A stretch of DNA of 64,000 nucleotides from Camarhynchus parvulus (GCF_901933205.1 NC_044597.1:1-64000), one strand, 5' to 3'. Shown: positions 1 to 11,690, counted from the stretch's first letter. The notes: generated by a model from the letters alone, not told the origin. Numbers and translations: made by a program.

Positions 1-160
1 GGGTCCCTGTGGCCCCCTCGCCTTGGGGCTGGCCTCCAGGTCTCAGTGTTGCCGGGGCTCCGGAGGGGCCCTGACTCTGGGCGCCTGGCGGTGCCCGTTC
101 ACCTGTGAGGCTGTCTGCATGTCAGTCACCCTCTTCGGCTACAGCCCCCTCACACGCCCG

Positions 161-385
161 GGGAACAATAGCCTGGGGTGCAGGTCACTCATGCCCTTCG
201 GCCAAAGTCCCCACCTGCCCGGGGAACAATAGCCTGGTTTGCAGGTCACACACACAGCCTTTGGCCCAAAGTCCCCACCTACCTGGGAACAATAGCCTGG
301 TTTGCAGGTCACACACACCCTTTGGCCCAAAGTCTGCACCTGCCCGGGAACAATAGCCTGGTGTGCAGGTCACACACTCCTCTTT
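161..385. repeat. tandem repeat, about 61-bp unit, four copies
   Basis: Four consecutive copies each start near GGGAACAATAGCCTGG, continue through a GCAGGTCACAC core and end in CCCAAAGTCCCCACCTGCC. Copies start near 161, 220, 284 and 345; the last is truncated. The copies diverge by several substitutions and small indels. They lie in the internal part of the left-edge provirus. Confidence 0.85.
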
Positions 386-540
386 CCATTGCCTCCCCCT
401 TCCCACCCGCCCGGAAGTTGAGGCTGACTTTCTGTATGACTCACTCTTACACAGACAACAAGACAACAATAAGATACCTTTCACTTTCACATCACCAATT
501 ACAAGTTTAGGTGTTACTGGCCAGTCCCGGTGCTATTGGA

Positions 541-850
541 TATCCCTCAACCCAGCTGTGTTGTCCAACCCCAGATGCTCTTGGGCAATTTTTCCCTCAA
601 TCCTGCGGGCTGTCCCCCACCCCAGATGCTCTTGGGCATTTTTCTGTCCCTCAACCCAGTGGTGTGGTACAACTACAGATGCTCTTGGGTTCATAGGAAC
701 CGGATGCTTGGGAAAAATTTCATCCCTCAATCTACCTGTGTTGTCCAACCCTGGGTGTTCTCGGGCATATCCTCACTGCGACAGAATTCTGCTCAACCCT
801 GCTCTTGGATGCTCTTGGAATATAAATCCCTCAACCCAGCAGGCTTTTAG
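541..850. repeat. tandem repeat, about 50-55-bp unit (TCCCTCAACCCAG...)
   Basis: Five diverged copies begin with TCCCTCAACCCAG or TCCCTCAATC (near 542, 594, 649, 723 and 829). Most contain the motif CAGATGCTCTTGGG. Spacing grows from about 52 to over 100 bp because of internal additions. This is a second repeat array in the same proviral interior, unrelated in sequence to the first. Confidence 0.8.
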
Positions 851-1366
851 GGGCCCCTCCTGTCCCATTTCCTAGTGGATTGGGCTAGGAAACATTGGTC
901 CCTACCTCCAAGGTGTCCAACCCCTCCCTGAGACTCCATCCCAGTTACCCCGGGGGATTCTTTCTCTCCTCTTATCACTCACTTCGTCTCTTTACTGGCC
1001 GCTTCCCTCGCGGAAAGTCGGAAACGCAGCATGGGAGACTGCCGCACCCACTTGGCGGGTCTGGGACAACCAGCCCGCCTCTCATTCACACACATTCATC
1101 CCCCCGGTACCTGCCCCCCCCCGAGAAATACGTACCAATCCGTTTTCCTTCCCGGGTTCTTCATGCACACTACTAGTCTTAGGGGGCCAATTACTGTGGT
1201 TGTAGGGAGCCTTTTCCCCTTCTCTTTGTTTTATTGTCTCCTTTTGTCCACTGATCGTAACCTGCGTCTTTCAGTCACCCCAGGGGAAACAGAGCAAGGC
1301 TGCCAAATAGGGCAGGGCGCGCCTTCCCCCCTGACTCTCCTAAAGCACCGGCAGCGAGGTGTCGGT

Positions 1367-1384
1367 AACCATCCTCTGCTACCA
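1367..1384 (-). other. primer-binding site for initiator tRNA-Met
   Basis: The plus strand here reads AACCATCCTCTGCTACCA, identical over 18 bases to the 3' end of vertebrate initiator tRNA-Met as I recall it. The minus strand is therefore a primer-binding site starting TGG, four bases from the end of the LTR at 1389. This position, just after the 5' LTR, is where a retrovirus keeps its primer site, and it fixes the provirus as minus-strand. Confidence 0.85.
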
Positions 1385-1388
1385 TAAT

Positions 1389-2017
1389 TGTGAAAAACGC
1401 CAATCACTTGTCTTTAAAATTTTAAAAGTTTAATAGTAATAAAATGGTTGTAAAAATAGTAATACAGTTAGAGTAATAATAATTTGGACAATTTGGATTA
1501 GGACAATATGAGACAATAGAAACAAAGCAGTTACGGACGTCCGGGTACCCATTTTCTGGGCAGCATAAGCCCGAAGAAGGAAAGCCGTTAACAAAGAATT
1601 AACCCTTATAAACAATAGCCTGTTGCATATTCATACACCTCATCGATGATGCATAAATTCCATTCAAACACAGGATTCTGTCTGGTCATTGTCAACTTCT
1701 TCTTCTGAGGCCTAACAGCGTCTTTTTCCGGGCTGTGTAGGGGCAAGAAGTTCATTTCTTCTGATAAGTGTACAATAAATTCTCTTTCTCTGAAAGATTT
1801 GGGTGTCCCGTGGCTGCTATATCGCAGTAGGCCTTTCTTTAGGAAAACAAGTATCCTACATAGCATAATTTCTATTTTAACATTTTGTTATAACCTAAAA
1901 CTATATTTAACACAGTACTTAAGAGAATTAATACAGCATTCCTTTCTAACAAAACACATATAATATTCATTTTAATATTTGTGAAAAGCCAATCACAAAA
2001 TACATGCATTTTTCACA
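1389..2017 (-). mobile_element. 5' LTR of minus-strand provirus (LTR family A, 629 bp)
   Basis: The element begins TGTGAAAAACG and ends TTTTTCACA on the plus strand, giving perfect short inverted ends with TG...CA termini. It is closely similar to the copies at 6174-6789 and 7878-9272. Read on the minus strand, an ATTAAA-type polyadenylation signal lies near the 3' end. A primer site follows it at 1367-1384, so this is a 5' LTR and not a solo LTR. Bases 1385-1388 and 2018-2021 do not match, as expected when the other proviral end is outside the window. Confidence 0.85.
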
Positions 2018-2944
2018 CCAACAAGTACAAAAGCAAAAAACTTGACAGGTTTTAGTATTCTACACACACCCCTCCCTGTGAATTTTGCAGCGGCTTTGGG
2101 TCCCCCTGGGGGACAGCATCCAGCATGACCCCCCTCCTCATTCTCCACCCACCTGCTCCTCCACCACAGTGTGGCTCCCTTTCCTAAGGACCTTGGGGTG
2201 CCCCAAATGACATCAGAGCCCCGAGTCTTCATCCCCTTTTCCTCATCCCCAAAGAAGGCACAGAACGAGTCCAACTTCCCTGGAGAGCAACGCAGCACTT
2301 CCTTCAAGCCCTTTCCACATGTACTTCCCCACAGAAAGGGATTCTGCTGCAACAAGAAGTGGGGGGGCAGCCCCCAGAAGGGTTAAAACTTCTCCCCAGC
2401 CTCACTGGCACAGGTGAGGGGCAGAAAAGAGGGAGTGGCTGGGACAGGATGGCATGGCACAGAGCAGGGGCCACTCTCAGCATGATGTCGGGAAAGCCAC
2501 AAGTCCGGCAGTGTCAGGCAGGGTGTTTGACCAGCACGGGGGGATCCACCGAGAGCCTCTGACCCCGTGTGGGGACTCCTGGGCTTTATTCTCCAGCACC
2601 CCAAGCCCCGCAGCTTCAGGGGAAAGAAGGAAAGGGGGGGACGGGAAGTGAGGAGGGATAGCAGGGGGTGAGAAAGGGCAGGGAGAGAGGTTCAGGCTGT
2701 GGAAGAAAGCGGGATAGGAAGGGAAAGGCTGGGGGGAGGAAGAGGGACGGTGGACAGAGGAGGGGGAACAGAAGGGAGTAGCAGGGTAGGGAAAGCACAG
2801 GAAGGAGCCGGGTTTGCAGGGGAAAGGGAAATTGGGGAAAGAAAGAAAGAAGGGGAATATGGGGAGGAGGAAGGAGGGGTAGAGAGAGGGACAGGAGGAG
2901 ACACATCACAGAGCCCCAGCTGCACCCCGAGAGTGCCCCGCCCT
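2018..2944. other. no gene seen; purine-rich tract at 2630-2905
   Basis: No open frame here shows a recognisable domain. From about 2630 to 2905 the plus strand is almost entirely G and A (GGGAAAGG-type runs), a polypurine low-complexity tract. This produces long but meaningless open frames on both strands. Confidence 0.6.
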
Positions 2945-3665
2945 ACCTGGGATGCTGCGCCCGGTGAAGCTCAGCTTGGTTCAGCTCCACTCGTCTAGAC
3001 TCTGCTCCTCAACTGGATTCAGCTATTATTGGCTAAACTCGGCTATTATTGGCTGCATTCAGTTAGATCCTCCTTTTCGGCGACACTAGGCTCCTTTCGG
3101 CCGAACTCGGAGCCGTTCTGTGTGTTTGGCACAGCTCGGCTCGGCTCAGCTGAACTCAGTGCCGCTCGCTGCGTTTGGCGCTGCTCGGCTCGGCTCGGCT
3201 TGGCTCCCTGAGGGCAGGAAACCAGTGTTGCCTCATGTTAAACACACAAAGCTCGGTGTTCTGCTGCCATGGATGGCAGGTGGCCCAGCCATCGCACTCA
3301 CGCAACGAGAGTGCTTGGTCGGGCAGGAGCTCGTTAGGCAGTGACTGCACTTGTGGTAATTAATGTTCATGAGGAGCAGGAGGCTGGCTTCGGTGGAGCT
3401 TGGTTTGGTTTGCTTTGGTTCAGCCAACCTCGTAAGGTTTGGCTGATCTCGGACTGCTGCAGCCAACCTCGGCTGTGTTTGGCTGAACGTGGCTGCATTT
3501 GGTTCTGTTCAGTTCAACTCGGTTAGGTTCGGCTTTCCACCTCGGTGTGGAAAATCTCGGCCAGATTTGGCTCCTTGCCTATTAATGGCTATTATTGGCT
3601 ACACTCGTCTAGTTTGGCCGTTCGGCAGAGCTCAGCTTGATTCAGCCGAGTTCAGCGAGAGGCTT
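2945..3665. repeat. degenerate short-period repeat built on (C/T)TCGGCT
   Basis: Variants of CTCGGCT, TTCGGCT and TTTGGCT recur every 5 to 20 bases across about 700 bp, with pure runs such as GGCTCGGCTCGGCTTGGCT near 3188. ATTATTGGCTA-type variants also repeat (about 3025, 3040 and 3588). This looks like an old, diverged simple-sequence expansion. Open frames here are by-products. Confidence 0.7.
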
Positions 3666-3829
3666 TGCAGGTCTTTAAAGAAATATAATTTTAACGCAAC
3701 TCTCGGGACAGAGCTGATGGCTCCTTTAGGACAAGAATATTTACATGTAGAAGCAATGCCCTCATTTGCATCTCGTTTTTATTTACCGGCCCCACAATAC
3801 CATACATATCACAAGGATACGTGAGGAAC

Positions 3830-4012
3830 CGTGGGAGAGAGGGGGGAGGGTTGGGGAGCATTCAGAGGGACTGGGAGTGGGCTGGAGGGCACTGGGAGAG
3901 AGAGGGGATGTCTGGGAGGGACTGGAAATGGACTGGAGTGCACTTGGGAGAGAGAGGAGATGTCTGGGAGTGGACTGGGTGGGACTGGGAGGTTGTACAG
4001 TTCGGGGCAGCT
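3830..4012. repeat. GGGACTGGGAG-type minisatellite
   Basis: Repeats of GGGACTGGGA and GAGAGAGGGGATGTCTGGGA occur in tandem, with the block GATGTCTGGGAG present at about 3906 and 3959. The unit is roughly 55 bp with inner short repeats. No coding content is evident. Confidence 0.7.
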
Positions 4013-4036
4013 GGTGCTGGGGGTCTGCCTGGCAAC

Positions 4037-4649
4037 TGTTATAAATGATCAAAACGAGAGCCAAATTTATAAGAAAATTTAGCAATGATTTATTAGACTG
4101 TCAGCGAAACAGAATTTCGATTGGCAAAAACCACCACAGCCAAGGGCAGCGCTGAGCCCAGGATTGACAGTGGGTGAGAACACGGACCTGACCCCCTGTT
4201 CACACATGCCACTCTGCGCAGCAAGTTTTTATACAGTTTATTGCAGCTGAGGCAGAGATGACCGAATGTTCCTTTGTGTCCCTTCACACGCAGAACTGGG
4301 GCTATACATGTGCAGAGGTAGACAAAAGTCCAATCCAGGTGTCTAGATGTTGTCAGAGCACTCTGGAGAAGTCGGCATTCACATGTAACAGGGTGGTGCC
4401 AGCGGTAGATGCAATCTTCGAGGTGCAAAATCACTCTTGAGTGGTCCTGGCATTCCAGGGAAGTCAGTGATCACCACTCAGGAAGGTTCCATTCTTACTT
4501 AAAGAACCTGATATTATCTTAATGTCATCAGGGAACTGGATTAATAAGAATAAGACTCTGCTCCCCGGCTGGGGTAGTCAAAAGACATAGCTTGGATCTT
4601 ACAATATTTTATACATTATTACCATTAATTATGTCTACCATATACTACA
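4037..4649 (-). mobile_element. probable solo LTR, 613 bp
   Basis: The element starts TGTTATAAATG and ends ...ATACTACA, flanked by CAAC at 4033-4036 and 4650-4653, a possible 4-bp target-site duplication. On the minus strand an AATAAA signal (4087-4092) lies close to the 3' end, as in an LTR. Its length resembles LTR family A but the sequence is different. The inverted ends match only weakly, so the right boundary is less certain than for the other LTRs. Confidence 0.5.
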
Positions 4650-4653
4650 CAAC

Positions 4654-5747
4654 TGAGGGAGAAAATACAAAAAAAGGCCAAGGAGTTGAGATAAGGACCA
4701 CAAGAGATCTGTCCCTGATCACCATCAGGGGCAAAACATACCCTGGAGACAGAAGCTGAATTTATTTTCAACCAAATCAGAGCAGGATAATGAGAAGGAA
4801 AATAAACCTTAAAAACACTTTCCTCCAATTTCCCTCCCCCAGCCCAGGAGACCCTGGGCTCTCCCTCCTTCCTCCAAAAAAAAAAAAAAAAAAAAAGAAT
4901 TAAAGTAAGAATAAAAATAAAAGTAAAATGGGGTATACAAAAAATAACATCAAATAAAATGCAGCAGTGCTTGCCTGGCTGACAAGCGTCCCGGCTAGCA
5001 AGCAGCACTGCTAGCAGTCTGTCGGGGCACTGCCCCACCCGCGGGAGCACTCGGCTCAAGGGGCAGCGCCTAAGAAATTATAGTGGAGAGCCGTCTCCTT
5101 TGGACAGGCTTGGAGTCCGCTGCGGCCAACAAAAATAAAAAGCGTCCCTTAATCTGTGGCAAAGTCCTGGTTTATTGTAATCCAAGGGGCTGCAACAGAA
5201 AAAGGGCGCCGAGGGGCGGGTGCAGGGGAGTTTTAAGGGGTACAGAGCATAGGGGAGGCACTCATCCTTGGACAAATCAAATACAAGCTACAGGTAATAG
5301 ACATTATAGACAAACCTAGGGTAACAAAGTAAGGGAGGGGTTCCAGCCCCTAAACCAATCACCCTCCTCCCTGGGTAGAAGATTCTAGGAATACAGGCAG
5401 GGTCAGAGAATGACTGGCAGGGTACTGGGAAGGTAAAACCAATTACTTGTTATGGCTACCAAGGAGGGGTGCAGGGAGAACCAATTAATTAGCATGGAAA
5501 CTGGGGAGGGGTGCAAGGGGAACCAAGGGGAACCAATTAATTGTCATAGTAACCAAATGTCTGACAGGTACTGAACGTTGGAAAGCACGGGAAGGAGAAC
5601 TTGGGCAGAACTATTAACAGAATATGAAAAGGGGGAATTGGAACAAACCATTGAACACTGAACACACTACAACAATAAAATAACTAAGAAAACCAAAATA
5701 ACAGCTGAGCTTTTTCTGCTGATTTTTTTTTGTTTGTTTTTCTTGTC
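4654..5747. other. retroelement-like intergenic sequence with poly(A) tract and tandem repeats
   Basis: No gene is seen. There is an A tract of about 24 bases at 4876-4898. A block at 5090-5200 contains TTTATTG and looks like another minus-oriented LTR fragment. Two to three copies of an (A)ACCAATTAATT...GGGGTGCA repeat lie at 5431-5552. I could not fix element boundaries here. Confidence 0.4.
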
Positions 5748-7674
5748 TGTCATGGTTTGACACTGGCACAATGCCAGTGCCCCATGAAAATACACTTTCC
5801 CTGGTGTTTGCTGTGAAATGTGACCAGGAAATAAGCAAAGCAGGCTTCTAGCTTAGGAATAAAGGAAAGAAAAACTTTATTAACTACACTACAACTACAT
5901 ATAAAAAGAAACACACACAGGGAAAATGAAAACCTTGCAAAAACATTTCCTCCTCCCCCCACCAAATTCTCCCAATACAACACATCTCTCCCCCAAATTC
6001 CCAACTCTCAATCCATCACCACCATTCAGACAATAAATCCTCAGTTCATCAAGAGGAGAGGAGTCTTCCTTGTGCCACAGGCTTCCCCTGGAAACACTGT
6101 TGAAACCTTGCCTGTTTCTGTGTCACTCGTGGCACTGCCCGGAGTACAATCTGCCATCGTGACCTCTTCCTTCTGTGAAATACGCCAATCACTTGTTTTC
6201 AAAATTTTAAAAGTTTAATAGTAATAAAAATGGTTATAAAAATAGTAATACAATCAGAATAATAATAATTTGGACAATCAGGATTTAAGACAATATGAGA
6301 CAATAAAGACAAAGAGTTACAGACGTCCGGGTACCTTTTTCCAGGCAGCACAGGCCCAGGAAAAAGGACACACCTTTAACAAAAGGAGTAATCTTTAAGA
6401 GCAATAGCCTGTTGCATATTCATACACTTCATACATGATGCATAAATTCTTATTCAAACACAGGATTTTTGTTTGGTCAGTGTCAACTTCTCCTTTCTAA
6501 CACCCATGGTGCCTTCGAGGCGGGAAGCAGTTTGTTTCTTCTGATTGGAAAGCAATAAATTCTTCTCTTCTGAAAGATTTAGGTGTCCTGTGGCTGTTAT
6601 CTCGCTGCGAGTCCTCTCTTTTAAACAAAGCATCTTATATAGCATAGTTTCTATTTTAGCAATTTTTTATAACTTAAAACTATACAGTACTTAAGAGCAT
6701 TAATACAGCATTACTTGCTAACACAACACATATAATATTAATTTTAATATTTGCGAAAAGCCAATCATAAAATACATGCATTTCTCACACTTCCATGCCC
6801 AGTGCTCTCACCACTGCACATGGACCAGACCTGCTTCTAGGGTTCCCCTTTTAAGGATGCTTTGCCCAGTTCCAAAAAAGCACAGTCTCTCACTTTCGGG
6901 ACCCCTGTCCCCCCCAAATTTGGTCACCCCCTGGGGCTGAGGGGTTTCAAGAAAACAACACCGAACTCTCTTGGCTCCAAGCCATTGCCTTCCCCCTAGA
7001 TGAAGTTTCTGTGTCACAGGAAAAAAGGTTCTGTCCATGGCAATACAAGAAAAGTCCAGCAAAAAGCCACTCCATCTCTTCCCACCCTTAGGTTCTTCTC
7101 CACCTCTCTCGTGGCCCATTTCCTCTTATCTTATCTCTTATCCCTCTTCTCATTCAGCTCCAGGAGGGTCAGCATTTGTAAGGTTTCCATTGTCCAAACA
7201 GGGGTTAAAAAGCGGCCAGACTTCTCCATGGCATGTTGCCAACTTCAAGGCCTTCAAGGCTGCAGCCCATGCACCGAGCACCGGCTTCTCCCGGGGGAGG
7301 GGCTGCCCAAATCCTCTCAGGGCTTCTCTCTCTGTCTCTCCTGAGAGAGTTTCCCAATGCCTCCTGGTGCCCCCACCACCCTTCCATCTTGAGGGCCCTT
7401 CAACCCCCTCTCTGTCTGAAACTTGGCTCACCTGAAGGCCTTCCCCTCCCCCACCCAGCCAGCAGAGCTGGACAGGGAAAGAGGTCTGACCAGTTCCCCA
7501 GCCGGAACCCAAAGAGGAAGTCCCAAAGGAAAGCTCTGCTTTTAACCCCTGTGTTCTCAGAGGCGTATCCAAATACCTCACTGGTCAAAACAGGTGCCAA
7601 TTTCAGAATCTGAACACCTATTGGCCTCTGGCCACTCCATTCCCAGAAAACCTATTTCCTGTAAACCTACGACA
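5748..7674 (-). mobile_element. solo LTR (about 1.3 kb) interrupted by a younger LTR
   Basis: The outer element starts TGTCATGGTTTGAC and ends AAACCTACGACA, good inverted ends. It is flanked by a perfect 5-bp duplication TTGTC (5743-5747 and 7675-7679). On the minus strand AATAAAG (revcomp of plus 5876-5882) lies near the 3' end, which sets the orientation. The LTR at 6174-6789 is inserted into it and must be subtracted, leaving about 1.3 kb. No internal viral genes are present, so it is a recombined solo LTR. Confidence 0.75.
6174..6789 (-). mobile_element. solo LTR, family A copy 2 (616 bp), nested
   Basis: It begins TGTGAAATACG, ends TTTCTCACA, and matches the LTRs at 1389 and 7878 along its length. 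CTTC flanks it on both sides (6170-6173 and 6790-6793), a 4-bp target-site duplication. It interrupts the older LTR 5748-7674 in the same orientation. Confidence 0.85.
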
Positions 7675-7877
7675 TTGTCCAATCTCCAAGCTGGAGCTGA
7701 GCTAGGAAACACTGGGCTGGGAGAGACATTGCTGCTGAGGGGCTGAATATTTCTGAAACCGAAGTATCAAGTAATAGCTTTCATTTACGGAAGTCCCAGT
7801 GTCACTGAAACTGAGGGGAAAAAAGAAAAAAACCTCTCCAACAACATTTTTAATGTAGAGAATCAAGGCATTCCTTT

Positions 7878-9272
7878 TGTGAAAAATGCCAATCCCTTGT
7901 TTTTAAAATTTTAAAAGTTTAATAGTAATAAAATCGTTATAAAAATAGTAATACAATTAGATAATAATAATTTGGACAATTAGAATTAGGACAATATGAG
8001 ACAATAGAGACAAGCAGTTACGGACGTCTGGGTACCTTTTCTGGGCAGCATGAGCCTGAAAAAGGACAGCCGTTAACAAAGGATTAACCCTTAAAAGCAA
8101 TAGCCTATTGCATATTCATACACTTCATACATGATGCATGAATTCCATTCAAATACAGGATTCTGTCTGGTCATCGTCAGCTTCTTCTTCTGAATCCTAA
8201 CAGCGCCTTTGAGGTGGGAAGAAGTTCGTTTCTTCTGATAAGAGGGAAATAAATTATTTTTCTCTTAAAGATTCGGGTTGTTGTGGTGTGCTTGAATTTC
8301 TAGTTCTATTTGTTCAGAATGTTTTATGTAAAGTTTTGTAAGTTCTGTATTGTTGGTATATTCTGTTCTCCCCCGTTCAGTTGTTCAAATCGTTCTGCCT
8401 TGGGCTTCCCTTCCCGCCACAGTCCCCGTCAGTCTTCTGTCCCCCTCCCGGGTTGTCATGGCAACTCCCGCTACCGTTGTATCCCATTTTATGTCTATCA
8501 TTTATCCCCGCCTATGTTGTTATAGTTTCTCCTGGATCCCTCCCCTGTTCCTTAGTTACAGCACGGTCTGTCTCTCTCTACCCCCTGCCCCTTTTCCGGC
8601 ATCTTCTCCTCTGGGCAGAAGGTAATTGGATCAAAAGGTGTGTCCCCTCCCCAAGTAGCACCCCATTTGTTATTATGTTATGTCTATCTTAGTTCCTTGT
8701 ATTATAGTTCGCCCAGAGATAAGCGGCTCCACCTTCCCAGAGCCCCTTAAAACTGTGTCTCGCCCCGCCCATCCGCGGCAGTCGCTTGCAGCCCTCCAAG
8801 TTCTCTTAATAAACCCTCTTCCTGCTGCGGACAGCTGTCGGACTTCTGTCTTTCTTGGTGCTTAGCTGGAGCTGCTTCTAGCCCTCGGCCAAGGGCGAAG
8901 TTTCCTCACCGCTGACGTGGGGAAGTCGCCCAAAGGCAGCAGCTTGCCAGAGCCCGCCTCCTCATCGGAGCCGCAGCTTCACTGCTATAGCTGCTGTTAC
9001 GCCAGGCTGCTGGCTGTGCTGCAGTTTGCCTGGGCTCAGAATCTTGCACCCCAGCATCAGGTGTCCTGTGGCTGCTATCTCGCTGCGAGTCCTTTCTTTA
9101 AAAAAAGTATCCTACATAGCATAGTTTCTATTTTAACATTTTTTATAACCTAAAACTATATTTAACACAGTACTTAAGAGAATTAATACAGCATTACTTT
9201 CTAACACAACACATATAATATTCATTTTAATATTGGCGAAAAGCCAATCATAAAATACATGCATTTTTCACA
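7878..9272 (-). mobile_element. solo LTR, family A copy 3, split by another LTR
   Basis: The left part (7878-8278) and right part (9057-9272) together make one family-A LTR of about 611 bp, with ends TGTGAAAAATG and TTTTTCACA. CTTT occurs on both flanks (7874-7877 and 9273-9276), a 4-bp duplication like that of copy 2. The 778-bp LTR at 8279-9056 splits it. Confidence 0.85.
8279..9056 (+). mobile_element. solo LTR, unrelated family (778 bp), inserted in family-A LTR
   Basis: The insert starts TGTTGTGGTG and ends ACCCCAGCA. Its flanks TCGGGT (8273-8278) and TCAGGT (9057-9062) form a 6-bp duplication with one change, the length usual for beta-like (ERVK) integrases. An AATAAA signal at about 8807 in plus orientation, followed by a CT-rich U5-like stretch, sets the orientation. 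Open frames within it have no recognisable product. Confidence 0.85.
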
Positions 9273-9276
9273 CTTT

Positions 9277-11690
9277 ATTCTGGCCAGGATGTTGTTCTGG
9301 CCAGGATGTGCAACAGAAATCATTTCAGCCACACATTGCCCAGGTGTGTAGAGAAAATAATTCCATGACACATGAATTTTATTAGATTTTTTTCCTACAC
9401 TTTATACAGTCAAAACCCATAGAAATTAATTTGTTCAATGTTCGTTGGTCCCAAGTTACACAGGTCTTAGTATTTGGTTTCCTATTGGTTACGGATGTCT
9501 TCCCACCGATGCTAATTTGTTGCTCATTTCTTGGCGTTCTTATCAGTCTTTTCCAGACCAGGTGTATCCAACTCCATCGCCAGGGGTGATGTTTGGAGTT
9601 GATGATCATTAATGGTCATTATTGGTCGTTATCTTTTGTGTATCTTCTGTGCTACTCCCAGTCTGTTGAGATGTTTTGTTTTTGTTGACTTTTTTTTTTG
9701 CTGTTTTGTAACCTGCGCTTGGTAGGGGCCTGGGGCCCCTAGTCCAGGCTTTTGGATTCAATTGCCTTCTTCCACTGCAATTATCCTTGCATGGAAACTG
9801 TTACGCCACAGACTGTACAATGAGACAATTCCTGGAACAGAAATGAATTCCAGCTATGGAAAATCTCACTGCCATATTTAGAAACACTTCAGCAAAGACC
9901 TTGGAAAAAGCTTGGGAAAGGTGATGTGTGATTACCTGGGACCCAGGAAACTGAGCTGAAGGTGGAGAACAAGCAGATAGCAAACAGTTTCAACTTCTTC
10001 TCGCTCCAGCCACTACTGCAAGTGCAGCTTCCCTGGAATTTCATGTCCAGTGTGTCTTCCAAGCTCAAGACGTGAACAAACAGGTACTCCAGCACCACAG
10101 AGTACAGGTGTACTTTGGACACCACAGACCCACCATGAGGAACTGGAATCCAAGGTCAAATCTAAAAATAGCCCTTGCAGCTTCCTCCCACTAGGTGCTC
10201 TTATCTTTTGATTATTCCTGACTTTTCCAGTGCTATGCCTAAGATGATCCTTCAGGCACCCTAAGTACACATACAATTCAGGGAACACCAAGTTAGCCCT
10301 GGGCTGGGAAACAAAAGACAAGAAGTATTGAAAAATCATCCCTTGCCTTGAGGGTGTCCAGTCCTGGGAATATGTCCTTCCCACCACCCTTTTGGCCTTT
10401 TCCCAGTCTGAGTAATTCTGGAAATGTACATCCAAACCCAAGTTAGACACACTGGAGTGTGTTCTGCACACCAGAAACCACAGCCCCCAGCACTAAGAGT
10501 CTGAATATGCTCTGGATTGCAATTCAACCTCAGTGTAGCCTACATGGTAAAGCCTCCTTCGATAGAGGAAAACACATGACATGTCAGCCCTTATGGCAGC
10601 TGCATCACTGAACAAGGTAATGCATTGGATCTCACTCTGATACTGTAAAATACTACAAACCCTGTGGTTCTCAGGTTTAAAAGTTACCTTTGAGTCAACA
10701 AAAAGGTCTCTGGGACAATTCACTGAATTCACGGCTAGACCCCAAAATACGTTTCCAAGTGCATAAAAACCTGTATGAAAAGAAGAACACAAAGATTCCC
10801 ACATGCATTTTATTGTATTTCCAGCAAACATTTCAAGACAGTTCACATCAGAATGAGGTCACTTGGTGCCAGCACAGTGTTAGAACAGGCACATCAGGAG
10901 ACTCACCTGAAAATATTCACTACAGACTCCCCATCCCATCACTCCATCTGCAGCATCCTAATTTCTCACAGACACTCAGTTGACTCCCATTAGGAAATAG
11001 ATCGCTGTTCCCAGAAGAAATCCGCTGGGTGATTTTTTACTCTCTGCAAACAGCAGGAATGATTGAAGACAGCTGCTGTCATAGGGGGAAAAAAAAGGAA
11101 GATTTTTGTGGTCAGACATCTTTAGCTGTGAGGGCTTTATTTTCTACCTGGAACCACTAAGCTGCTCTGCCTTGGTACTGTCCACCTGCTTCAAAATGCC
11201 TCCATGGTGTTCATCTCTTTGGATCTGCCATCCCCCCCACTCTGACAGGAAGCACAGCTCTGACACCACAGCAAGTGTCAGAACACATGAACAGGTACAG
11301 GCAGGGACTCACAAAGTCCACCAGGTTTTGCAGCACAGCTTATTGTGCTTCATGGCTTCAGGTTTTTGGTACAAATTCACTGCAATTTAACCTAATCAAA
11401 AACATTTGGCAAGACTTAATAATAATCCAGAGAATCCAGTGAACCACCAATGTGGTATCGCAGCCAGTTCAGCTGAGTTTTGTGCAAGAAAAACTGTGTG
11501 TTTGAACTTTTATAGAATCCCGTTCCAGTGATTTTTGCTTTTCTTTTTCTCCATGACAATGTGGGGGCTTTTGGTTTCTGGCTGCATAAATCCCAGGCAG
11601 TATCTGAAAGAAACTTCACAGCTTGGGTCTTCTGGGAAAGACAAATCTACCTGGATTTATGTAGCCAGAAACCAAAACCTTTCCCCAAAA
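9277..11690. other. no gene seen
   Basis: Open frames are short and carry no recognisable domain. A possible minus-oriented LTR remnant begins near 9343 (TGTGTAGAG, with TTTTATTAG shortly after), but I could not find its other end. The rest reads as ordinary unique intergenic sequence. Confidence 0.5.

Larger units (their letters stand above)
1..1388 (-). mobile_element. 5' leader/internal region of a minus-strand provirus, running off the left edge
   Basis: This block lies immediately downstream (in minus orientation) of the LTR at 1389-2017 and begins with a primer-binding site at 1367-1384. No retroviral protein is recognisable in it. It carries two families of short tandem repeats and a GC-richer stretch around 900-1370. 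The rest of the provirus and its second LTR would lie to the left of the window. That it is proviral leader is inferred from the LTR plus primer site. Deletion or rearrangement is possible, because 1.4 kb without a gag frame is long for a leader. Confidence 0.6.

Noticed and set aside
161..385. CRISPR-like array of repeats
   Set aside because: The repeats are contiguous 61-bp tandem units without unique spacers, in a vertebrate genome and next to an LTR.
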